Source: Echiichthys vipera
Lineage: Eukaryota > Chordata > Actinopteri > Perciformes > Trachinidae
DNA: 64,000 bases
Direction of reading: 5' to 3'
Assembly: GCA_963691815.1 (NCBI GenBank)
Contig: OY829662.1
Span: 23,287,062-23,351,061, forward strand
Within the stretch, counting starts at the first letter, position 1, and each line of letters begins with the position of its first letter. The translations under genes and the position numbers were made by a program. Below are positions 24,901 to 36,900 of the stretch, piece after piece. The notes below the pieces were generated by a model. It searched no databases, was not told the DNA's origin, and saw only the letters and a list, made by a program, of their open reading frames with translations.

Positions 24901-27900
24901 ATAGTTTTGAACTCTTTAACTGATGGTAATAGGTGGTCAAATGTCTCATTGACGGTTAATAGTTAAACGGCTGATCACTAAAATCCCTCATTGGCACTAG
25001 TCGGCAGATTTAGCACGTTGATTGCATGGATGGTATGAATGGATTCCTTAGATCGTCCAGTTTCCTGTGATACCAATATCTTAATTGTCTCTAAAACTGA
25101 GCCTGCTACAGTCTCTGTTAGACAAAAATTCTGCATTGACATTTTTCTTTCAACATCTGGTTATGTTGTTAATGTGCTAACTTGCTAACTAGTGTCTTGA
25201 ATCCATCCTTTTGGACTTTTGCTTTCTGAATGATGAATACAGACGACCACCACCTGTTGGTATGAAGAATCATTTCCTCTCACACAGGTGCAGAGCGTGT
25301 GTGCTAGTTGGCCGTCAGCTGTAATCTTGCTTTGTGGTCCAGTACAACATTTTGGGTGAGACGCAGGTGACATGAGGCGACTCAACAGTCGACCTTAGTC
25401 ACCACTGGTTCTTTAAAGTTGGGTTGGGGTGTCCCTGCCTTAAAAAACTAAATTTCCTCACATGGATCAATAATCACATAATTATTAGTAGCTGTCCAGT
25501 ACCTGTGCCTGGGCTCCATTGATCATCAGGTAATAAAGCTTGCTGAGGATGCTCTGCTGCAGCTGGTCCCAGGAAATAGACCGGTCCTCTCTCATCAGGA
25601 ATGGAGGTCCAAACCTTGAGCAGGATTAAAAAAAAGGTTAAAAAGTCAGCGGACAACACCCCTGCTCAACTGCTTCACATGAGGCCCGACAGGCTCACAC
25701 GTCTCCTTATCCTATTGTAATGTAAATAATTATTTATTAACATTATCAGCATTAGAGCAGAATTCTCATTACAGCATATCTATGGAAGGGCAGAGAGAGA
25801 TAATAAGGAGTGAAAATAGATGATGAGGAGAGGGAAAAGCATCCCTCTGAAATGATAGCTCACATGACACAATCACCATAATACCCATTTAATTGAGGGC
25901 AGCCCTCCATTGTATGCTTGAGATTTATTAGTATGAGACCATGTGAGCATGCATGTGCATAAAGAAACTAACAAAGACACACATGGGCACATACAGAGTA
26001 AATTACGATGCTAATAAACTAGATTAATCAGTAGGAACAGAAGTGTAATGAATGAAAAGTGAATTTGGTTCGACATGTAAAGACACTGTTTCATCCTTTT
26101 AATCATTTTCATGTTTTTATGTAGATTCTCAAAGACACAGGAACAAAACTGTGGAACAAATCCTCAGTCATACGGTTTTCCCATGAGATCATACATGGAT
26201 AGCACAGAGATCCTCTGAATAAATGCGGTTGGATTACTGTTCAGGATGGTAGCCATTAAAATTCTGTGGTGGCTGAGGAGCAGCAGCTGCAGCGACCACG
26301 ACACGGCATGAGACAATACACACAACAAAACAGGAGTACAATTAATTCAGTTGGAAACGGCAATAGAAGAACAATTCCATTCTTTTGCTGCATACTTTGT
26401 GGCAAACAAACTTAAATTCAAAGGTCATTAACATTGAGGTTGCAACTCTTAGAGCTCCCCCATCCTAGAAATGCAGTGCAAACATTTAGAAGTCAGAATT
26501 TAAACTTTACTTTCCCATTAAAAGAGATTCTTAAACGGGATCATGCAGTAACAGATAGAGAATCAGTAGCAAGAAAAATGTGAAATCAAATAGTTAACTT
26601 TCATGAGTTATAATGGTAAAAACAGTGCACATTTTCACACATTCCATGTAAAAAATGATTAAATCCTTTCTACGGCTATCTGTAGGTTTCACAGTTTCAA
26701 CAAATCAATGAAAACTGAGAGCTTTCACACTTATCTGACTTTCAGAAATGTACCTGTGATGCAGTTCTACAGAGAAACAAGTATGTCACTCCAATGTCAT
26801 TTACTTGGCCCGGACAAGTCCTCCAGCTGTCACTGATGAGAGTGAGATAGGTGGGTGGTTTGATCAACGAGCCTGAGGCGGTTAAAGGAGAAAGTGTGAG
26901 ACATGGAGGGGATTGGACTTTCCCACAGTCGTGTTGGCGAGCTCACCTATATTGATCCCTCTGGACTGTCATGGAGACAGATGTCTGATCTCTATATAGT
27001 GCCAGATGTCAGATTGCTTCGGCCATTTGGTCTGAAACTCATCTCACAGTGAGATGAGTCCTTTATGTAACAGGGAGCTAACATGACCTTCAAATGCTCC
27101 ACCAGAGCAAAGCTAGATATAATATGGACCGACCTACTGAACACCAACAAAACCTATAAGACTGACAATAGGTGTGTTTCCATTAGGGTCGAATATCCAG
27201 AATGAGGTGGATCTATCTTGCTGAAACGCCCCTAATTTGCATGTGAGTCGCTCGACGCCACAACAACACGGTGATGTAGAGTAGACTTTATCTATTCTAT
27301 GAGTAGACTTTTATCCAGAGGTGTAGTAGAACGCAGCACAGAAAATGATCTGTGCACGCACAACTTTGCACAGGTTGTTAAAATTAGTTTTGCAGCGTAC
27401 TGAAAGCACGGTGCAAGCCGGTCTGTCAACAAACACTTTTACGGCACCTCAAGTTTTTAAGATGTTCATGTTGCTTGTACATAAGTTGACGCTGTGAATC
27501 ATACGGGCCACCTTAAATCAAACTGCAACAATTCTGTACTACAGCACACCGCTGTATCACTGATCACTGGTGATCTAAACCCATTCAGAGTGGTACGTCA
27601 CCTCCGGAGTCTCGTAAATCCCTCTGGGGCCTTTTTTTGTAATGGAAACACTTTGGTTTCACACGAAAGTAAACAAAAACAGACCCTTTCACACATACAC
27701 TGCAAACCTGAAATTATCTAGAAATGATCCGGCGGAGCTGTATGTGAGAACACCAATGTCCGAATCAGTTGAATCGAACATCAAACAGAGTGGAACCTCC
27801 CAGCTTCCTGGTACAAACTGTGTAATGTCCGTGTGTTTAGCTCATTGTGCAGAGTATTCACAGCCAGTGAGTGGGCGTTGTTGATGATGTTTTTGTAATG

Positions 27901-30900
27901 TTGCTGGCGCCAAAGTGGAAGAAACCAAATCGCCAAGGGTGAAGAAAAAGGGTGATTTACATTAAGAAGCAAAGAAAATCTCTAACTGGAGAGACGACAA
28001 GATTTAAGCACTTCTGTGGTAAGTGCCGACACCCAAATCCTCACACAAATTCAAAGAACGCCAAGACACTCGGTTGTTTCTGACCAAATTATGAACCGGA
28101 TCAGTCACCATGATGTAATCTGCATCACGTCCTGCCTCCTGCACACTGGAGTATTTCTAGTTAGTGAGAAGGCATCTGACACACAATCTTCTGTCGTGTG
28201 CTGCATGTGTGAAAGCGAAACTCGGGACATGTCATCACCAGCTCATGACATTGTCCAGAGTTCATATGAGAAAATGTCTATATCTAGACAACAACCACAG
28301 ATTTTGTCTAAAATAACAGCTGTCACATGCAGATTTTATCAGCTGTAGCTAGCCTGTGTAAGGTAATGCTTATTGTTTTTGTATCTACTGAATATAGTTA
28401 TTTAGTTTCTGTATGGTCTTTTTGCATGTAAATGTATGCATTCCGCTGCTGCAAAACCCCCTGTCCCAGTGGGGACAAATAAAGTAATTGATTGACTGAT
28501 TGAATGAATGTGAGTAACCTGAACAGGGTTTTTTTTAAAGTGTAAGCTATAACCTAACAAAATTATGTAGTTAGATAATGAGATGCCTCTTAGCTTCGGA
28601 TAAAATGGTAGGTTAGCCAGCATGCTAACACAGCTGAACACAGTTACTTCCGATTCAGTTTAATCACAGTATCTTTTTTTTTGTAATAGGTAAAAAAAAC
28701 AAACTCCAAACTCTGGAGAAACTTAGTATCAGTCTTATTAGAGCCCCATGCACACCACTTGAACATGAGGAGAAACCCAAATCTTGACAGGCAAGCCTTG
28801 CCTAGATACGGTTACTAAGCTACGATAGCAGGGTTTGAAAAAGGGTCAGCTGATATAATTACCTAACAGCCTGTTGGCCTGCTCCTGCAGCGTTGCACAC
28901 CAATAGCAGAATCTTTACAGGGACGCCCTGGTTGAGGAACTCTGATGACAATGTCCCAGATGAAGGTAACCTCTGACCCTCAGGACCAGTGGAGTACGGG
29001 GAGGATGGGAGGCTGTGATGATACCCTGACGGAGGAGGAATAACACAGGAGAAAGTCAGTGAGGGAGTGTGACAACAAACTGGAAAGAGATACAAAAACG
29101 AATCACAGGAAGCCAACGGAATGAGTGCTTTCTATTGTGTTCTTTTCTTTTTTTTTAAATAGATGCAATTACAGTTTCTTTACAAATCTAGATGCTACTG
29201 ATCACACACCCACTTCACATTCTTTTGGTTAACAGTTTATTTTCAAAGATTTGACACTGATAGCTGACAGCATGAAGCACATATTTCACATGTTCTCCTT
29301 GACATGGACAGTTCATGCACTGAAAATGTGATCATTAAACCTAACACTGCTAACAAGGGGTGAGTAGGAGAATTGAGATGTATGAAGTGGTGAGACAGCA
29401 GCTTTCTATTTGGGGAACAGTGATTCAGAGGGGAGAACAGATGGACCAATGGCTGCCTGCACTCTCAGCAGGAGGTATTATCTGATGCAGCTTCTGCTCC
29501 ACATCCCCTCCTGGTGGGGTGCAAAGCAGCACCACTTCTCTCCCGTTCCCCTGGTCTCTCTATCAACACAAAGGAGTGTGACTGAGCGAAAAGCTGAGAT
29601 TACAAGATCCTCGTGAAATGTGACGTCAGCAGAACTGCGTTCTCCTCACTTAGCCGACAAGCTCTGGGCTGCAGACGCAGGTCAGCGCCTCAGAAGTTCA
29701 CAGTGATAAATCACATGGTAAATTAGACTCGCAGACGCAGATGAGAGAGTATCGATCGACCACGGTGGCTGTGCCTTCCCCAAACGTTTCATTAAACACT
29801 GTTGTTTACACCTGACACCTGATTCATCACTGACAAAGCAAATGCCACTCCTGAGCATCCTGTTACTGAGATCCTTGCAAAATAGCATGTGTCTGCGTTG
29901 GCACATCCCTCCTCTTACAGAAATAATTGAGGTGTGAAGACATTAAGCTGTGCACTGTATGAAGGGCAAGACCTTTTCCAAACTAATCAGAGTCTACATG
30001 TAAGCCACTACAGCTTTAACATGAATCCTCTGATTGCAGTGTCTTGACCCTGAGATTGAGAGTAATGATAAGATATTAATGTTGCTCTAGTTAGTGAAAA
30101 AAAATCCTGCTTAAATCACACGCTGTAATTTACATGAGCAGCGACCTCTGACAGCTGCAGGAATGATTCATGGGGTAAAATCTTATTTTAAATGGCCAGC
30201 GAAACATGTTCATGAAACAGCGGTAAAATGCAGAGGTCACCTCCGGGGCTGTCCCACTAAGATTTATACAGGGACAGTGGGGAAGAGACCTACCTCTCAT
30301 GGCTTATTAAATCATGTTCTATAGCTCACTGTCAGAGACGATACTGTTTTAACACATTTTTTCAAGGCTCCTGTCACTGATTTTTTTTTAAACCTTATTT
30401 ACAGGTGAATAATAGTAGAAGTATGAGATGTGCGCATGCTTGTGTGTTTCCACTTGTGTGGATGTGTTTAACACAGTCAGACAATTCCCATAACTACCTG
30501 TACACTGGAAAAGCCACTTCTAGCACAACACAAAAACACGTGGTTGGGAACAAATGGGTAACCCACACGTACTCACACATAAACACCTAGAGTTAACTTT
30601 GTTTAGGGTACATACCTGTCGATCCTAATCTCTTATTATCAAAAAGCTTCAAACTAATTCTACGAAACCGCAGGACGCCTGTGAACTCATAGTTCCCCTA
30701 CACTCTCAGGCTTCTTGCATTGTAAAACAGATGAACAGGATGAGCCAGACTAAACACAGCCAGACTATGTGAAGGCCCATAATTAAACACCTCTGCCCCT
30801 AAAGGGATCTACTCTTCCCACAGCCACAGGACCCGCACCCTCTTCCCCAATCCCATTAGCTGTCTGCACAGTCATATCTAAGCTCTGTTCACAAAGGAGG

Positions 30901-33900
30901 TGGTTATACAATACATGCATGTTTTATGACTTAAGCTTATTTTGATTGTCTGAATATTACCCACATCTCTTTTACAATAGTTGTTCATTTTACCGAATAT
31001 AACCCATCATTTGCTGAAAAACACAATTCACTTTGCACTTTACAGTTTTATGAGTCTGTGCTCCAAAATAAATGACTGAATCGTCCCATTTCCGTGTTCT
31101 CATATTTGCACAGAGCAGCAGCCCCCTGTGGGTTTGCATGATTAATGGTTATTTGTGGAAAAATGTTTCACACACAAATTGTTAAGGTGTAACAGGCAGA
31201 TGAAGATAAAAAAAGTCTACCAATAATATTGTGATACTGCCAGATATTTGATTTGATCTAACTCATTTGCCAAACAAGATAGCCAGGCTGTCACAGAGCT
31301 GCTAAATGCTAACGTCAGTCAAGTTGCTAATTAGCGCAACAAAAAGTACAGCTAAGGCTGATGGGAACATCATTAGTTTTGCGTGTATTTGGTCAAAGTA
31401 TATACCAAACTGAGTGATCTGATGATATCACTTGATGAAAAGTCAAGAGATCGAGTTTATTACACGAACATGGGGACATTGGCCCCTCATTTATCAAACA
31501 AACGTACGGCAGAAAAACGTGCGTACGACCATTTCCACGCAAACTTCGGCATTTATCAATTTCGACATGAGCGGGAGCTACGATGAAATCTCACGTCAGG
31601 TCTGAGATTGTGTACGCAAATTTGAGCCAGTGGATTTGGGCGCTCAGATCTGTGCCCGTTATCACGCAAGATTGATAAATGAGGGCCATTGGGTGTACCA
31701 AATTTAATTGCGTTTGATCCAATAACTGTTTTCAGAGAGAGAGACATTTCACTCTAATCCACATATATGAACCTCTTGGTGGCACGAAAGGAAGAGTCAG
31801 AGGATCACCAAAGTCATTAGGACTCTGGGTACCATGAAAGTCTGTGTAAACTTAAATGGCAATTCATCAAAAAGGTGTTATAAAGATCCTCAAAGCAATT
31901 TCAGTCAAAAACAACTGGACTGGTTGTTTGTCTAGGAAGACGTTTCACCTCTCATCCAAGAGGCTTCATCAGTTCATGTACGCATCTGACCAGGCTGGGA
32001 CTGGTCCAACTAACTGGTGTGGAGATCCAGGTATTTAACCTCTCACAAGGCCGATGATGTCACTGAAACCCTTTGTGCTCCAAGTGCCCACGCCCATCGT
32101 TAGAGTGACAGTCGGTGGTGGGCAGTTGGTTTCGACGTCGTTAGTGCTCTATTGAGTCTGAACGACAGTCGTTGGGGTCACCCGGGCCATGTGTGAACAA
32201 CTGTCCTTTGAGGTTAGATTGTTGAATCTCCTGGGAAGGGATGAAAGGGCGGCATTGTAAATTGGAGATAAGTGGTGTCTCAGACCCCCTCCTCTGTTAA
32301 GCGATGGTTTCTCCACTTTTACATAGATGGCTTCTTTTACTCCTCTTTCAAACCATCTGTCCTCTCTGTCCAAGATTTGGACATTGCTGTCATCAAAGGA
32401 GTGGGCTTTCTCCTTGAGGTGTAAGTGGACAGCCGAGTCCAGGCCTGAGGAGTTAGCTCTCCTGTGTTGGGCCATGCGTTTATGCAGTGGTTGTTTTGTT
32501 GTTGTTTTGTTTCTCCAATACATTGGAGAAACAAAACGACCACTGCATAAACGGACAGAGAGGACAGATGGTTTGAAAGAGGAGTAAAAGAAGCCATCTA
32601 TGTAAAAGTGGAGAAACCATCGCTAAACAGAGGAGGGGGTCTGAGACACCACTTATCTCCAATTTACAATGCCGCCCTTTCATCCCTTCCCAGGAGATTC
32701 AACAATCTAACCTCAAAGGACAACTGTTCACACATGGCCCGGGTGACCCCAACGACTGTCGTTCAGACTCAATAGAGCACTAACGACGTCGAAACCAACT
32801 GCCCACCACCGACTGTCACTCTAACGATGGGCGTGGGCACTTGGAGCACAAAGGGTTTCAGTGACATCATCGGCCTTGTGAGAGGTTAAATACCTGGATC
32901 TCCACACCAGTTAGTTGGACCAGTCCCAGCCTGGTCAGATGCGTACATGAACTGATGAAGCCTCTTGGATGAGAGGTGAAACGTCTTCCTAGACAAACAA
33001 CCAGTCCAGTTGTTTTTGACTGAAATTGCTTTGAGGATAACGATGACCTGGACGAATGAGAACATTCACAGGCTCGTGTTATAAAGATATTTTGGTTGTA
33101 GTCAGCATCTTTCATTAGTTTCTGTTGTTTGTTAGCTTTTAACTGTCAGTGGCAGCTATGATGACAGTGTGTTTTCTCTCTGCACTGACAGTCGGCTCTG
33201 CAATGGAGGCTTCAGGATTTGTTTCTGTTTTTTGCATGTTAGACAGGGATTGTCTTTTGAATTTGTAACGATCCAGCCAAAGCTCGCCCAGCGTGTGCTT
33301 GAATCTCAGATTTCAGGGAAGTGCACAGACATCTCCTCATTCAGGAGAGGAATGTGAAAGCAGCTCTTCAGTGACAAACTTTGCTCAGATAGCGTCAGTA
33401 CAGTCAAGTTGAGACATTTTAGGGGAAATTAACACAAGATAAACACATTTTTGAGTGGAGGGGATCTTTGAACAACAAACAGACCATATGATAATAAGCC
33501 AAACTGAAGCTACAGTATGGGCCATTATCTCATCTTACTGAAAACTGGGTGTTGAATGACTAAGAGAAAGGGCTTGTTCTCTGTTTGGGAGAGACATGAG
33601 AGAATGTGCAATAGATACTTGACTGTGAAAGCCAATTATCTGTTTCCAAATACTTTTTGGCAGGTGATTCCATATTCAAGTCTCTTCCTTGGCATCAGTA
33701 CCTCCTGCTGTGACACTGTGCTTATTAATTTCTGTCTGTGCACCATCAATTCCCAAAGAGATGAAACTTTTGAACAACACTTTGAACTTTCATACATTAT
33801 TTATTTTTAATGTATAGCCTAATTACTTGATTACCATATGGTACATGATGCTGCAATCCAAACACAAAATTGTATCTCCACTTTCCTCAGTTCAGCGGAC

Positions 33901-36900
33901 ATATGTAGGGTGTCAAAGTAATGATAAAAACAGGAGTGAAGGGACTGTCGTCTGTTCATCGCCTACAGCTTCTGTTTTCCTAAATAGGGAAGATGAGTGG
34001 AGAAGTGGTGTGCATGGGGCAGTGATTCCCTGCAGTAAAAGATCTTGGAGGATGGTATCTTTTTCATTAGCCTTTCTAAAGAATGAATTAAAAACTGTGC
34101 GTTTATCTGCTCTAATGTAAGCTCCGATCGTCTGCACGTCCGGCTAAGTAGCTTAGTGGTTAAAGTAACCAAAGATCGCTTCCAAAACCAAAGAGCACAT
34201 AATTAACTACTACACTCATTTGTGTGGTTACGATGCTGTGTTATAAGCCTGTCACATGACTAGCACATCCACAGTGTAATAGTGAAAGCCAGTCTTGTAA
34301 CCAACATTTGTGCTGTGCAATAACCTAGAGCTTGGCAGGTGCAGTAACAGTAACTGTGACTCGACATGTGTTGTGTTATAAAAGCGGGGAAAATAATGAA
34401 ATGATGACTTTGTGTGGAGAGGAGAGGTGATATATGCAGTGATGAGAAGATGACCTAAGGTATTCATTTACAGCAGGGGGGTCGGGAGTGGTGAACTCAC
34501 GTATGAGAAGGGATGTTCTTTTTTTCATTCATAGCAGACACTGAACTGATCTTTACTGAGTACCTCACGCCGTCTCTAACAGCCCTTCACACCAGGAGCT
34601 TTTCTATCATTGAGAATCAGAATTAGAATTGTCTTTATTATGGTATTGTCATTATACCAGTAACACAAAATTTACAGTACAATCCCTTAAAGTGCAGAAA
34701 TAATTTAACATTAAAAGCATCAAGTGGGATGAATCCCTTAGAATGTTTTTAGCCTGACTAAGACAGCAAGAGCTGTACAGTTCTTCCAGGGTGGGGTGTG
34801 AGCAACCAATGATCTTTTGGGCTGTGTTAACAACCCTTTGGAGGGCTTTCCAGTCAGCCACTGTGCAGCTGGCATACCACACACACATACAGTAACATTT
34901 AAGTGTGTAACTTCTCTCGGAATCTACTGAATGGATGCCAGTTGACTTCAATCAATCAAGTGAGTTACGAGTAACAAGGAAACTGACCGCAAATGGGCAT
35001 GTTGAATCATGATAAAACCCTCAGATCTCACCATGCATCTTTTGCTTTAATTGCCCACAAGACACAGTGCATTTGCCATGCAACCAGGACGCTGCTCTCC
35101 ACAGGCTCCACACTGGCTCACGATGTGGCTCAATTTAACGCCCAAGGACATAATCCACTTTGATAAACTTTCCTTAACATTACCACTGCACATAAAAATG
35201 CATAGATTACCAAGTTTAGCTTTCATGAGACCCTTAATGAGAGTTTGTTATTCTGTCTCATATCCAACCCACAGGACTCAGATTTTTGCTTTTGTTTAAT
35301 CAATTATGGATAATTGATTAAGGGTCTCTCTGAGATCAAACCTTTTAAATTTAGCTATTACAGAAGGGGCATGAAGATCAGATTTTTATGGCGCCAGACA
35401 GCCTAAAAGCATTACAGATCATTATTGTGACTGGAGAGAAAAAATGCAATAAAAGGCATTTTATACATTAATGCAACATTTTACCCATACACTATTTTGA
35501 TTTTGCAGCTCTGATTAATCACAGTGAGGCAGGAAATAGGCCCACTCATGTGAAGTTGAGTATAAAAAAAATAATTATGTAACTTAATATCTAATTTATG
35601 TATATAAATAGTTTAAGAGAGACTGCTGGGATATATATTTATGAAAAATGTTGTTTTCAATAAACTATCAAAACAAGCTTATGCTGCTTTTTTTAAAATA
35701 TCCCTTTGGGTTCGCTCAAGTTTTTGCCTTAAAAAGTAACATAGGAGATCAAGTAATGTTACAGTTACTCTTTTAAGGATTTATTATTCACAACCACAAC
35801 TTCAAAACATTGTTTCCTTACAAAAACGTAATTAAATCCGCATTTGCATTCTGTTAATGATCAGTCTGCTGTGGAGAACAGGTGCTCCTCTGGTACAGAG
35901 GCGGCAGGTATCAGCAGCTGCTGCCACAGAAACAACGCTCAGGTTTTTGTCCCGCTGCCTGTTGGACTTCCACCACTCCAGTGGGTTTTTCTGAAAATGA
36001 ATGCATGGCTCACTGAAACAAGCTTCTAGGTCGTTGACATCCATATTTTCAAACTAGTCCTCCCGGAAGAGGGTGTCCAGTGCCTCGATGTTGCAGCCTC
36101 GAGCGTCACTGCTTTCCCCCTCCATGTTCCTTTCACAGTTAACCCATCATGTAGGTCACACAACTTCTCTTGGATGGTTAGGCGAAGTGCTGGTTCCAAA
36201 CATCGGAGGCGTTATTTGAAACAAGATAATATGAAGGAGTGCAGTGATTTAGCAGTTAATTGACCTTAAAGAGTGACATCCTGTTGTGATTTAAAGGAAC
36301 ACTCCAACATTTGAAAGGGCATAAGCCAGGTGTTCATGTTTGACAGTTTCCTTAAGATGTCAACTGTAGTAAAGATTCCTATATTCTTTTCTTTTTTTCT
36401 CTTCCTTTCCCTACCTACCTCACATCCTTTACAGCTCTCCTACCCTCATCACTGATTGGCTATGGTTATCACACTTGTCACTCCTTATTACCTGATTAAG
36501 TTCACCTGGTCACTCTTTATTTAATGAATGCACTCACTCTCTCTTCACCTCCACAGGGAGCGGCAGTTTTTAATTCAACAGCGCGTGCGCGTTGTACTTT
36601 TGTATGCATGAATCCTATTTTATTAGATTTGAAGAAATAATCAAACCTTTGTTTAGAACAGGTGTGCCCAATCCTGCCCCTGGAGAGCTACTGTCCTGCA
36701 TGTTTTAGGTTTGATAAGACTCAGGTGTGCTGGAGCAGGGAGAAACCTTAAACATGCAGAACAGTAGCTCTCCAGGACCAGGATTGGGCACCCCTGGTTC
36801 AACAGATGTGAGCACAGCTTCTGATCTGCTACCCATGACAGTATTCAACTTTCTCATCTTGAACCTCCTGAATAACATTGATGTTTCTTTAAAGATGACA

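Larger units (their letters stand above)
17219..25502 (-). other. usp43 intron f/g
   Basis: This 8.3-kb intron contains R1 fragments (17475-17545 reverse, 18118-18225), a SINE (17861-17955), a small stem-loop (19853-19883), an 85-bp minisatellite (21191-21475) and an AT cruciform (24557-24595). I see nothing nameable in 18230-19850, 19890-21180 or 21480-24550. Confidence 0.8.
31875..33088. mobile_element. Penelope-like element palindrome with 13-bp TSD
   Basis: GTGTTATAAAGAT occurs at 31875-31887 and 33076-33088. Between them two arms in opposite orientation (about 632 bp and 554 bp) meet at about 32520 in GTTTCTCCAAT/ATTGGAGAAAC. The arms are nearly identical outside three indels: a roughly 105-bp segment (32371-32475) missing from the right arm, 11 extra bases in the left arm near the apex, and about 40 more bases of 3' tail on the right. 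The coding parts are the C-terminal half of a GIY-YIG endonuclease domain as in Penelope-like retroelements. The outer parts are the element's non-coding 3' tail. Confidence 0.9.
31260..33130 (+). repeat. R1 repeat interrupted by two younger insertions
   Basis: R1-family sequence runs 31260-31480, resumes at 31688-31887 (ACCAAATTTAATTG, GGATCACCAAAGTCATTAGG), and resumes again after 33088 (attttggttgtagtc). A 207-bp TIR element fills the first gap and the Penelope palindrome fills the second. Confidence 0.75.

Noticed and set aside
32149..32523. Host GIY-YIG nuclease gene
   Set aside because: It lacks the GIY motif, is frameshifted near YIGETK, and lies in a Penelope-like palindrome with target duplications.
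34141..34180. Another SINE A box (TAGCTTAGTGG)
   Set aside because: A matching B box at the right distance and a SINE body are absent.
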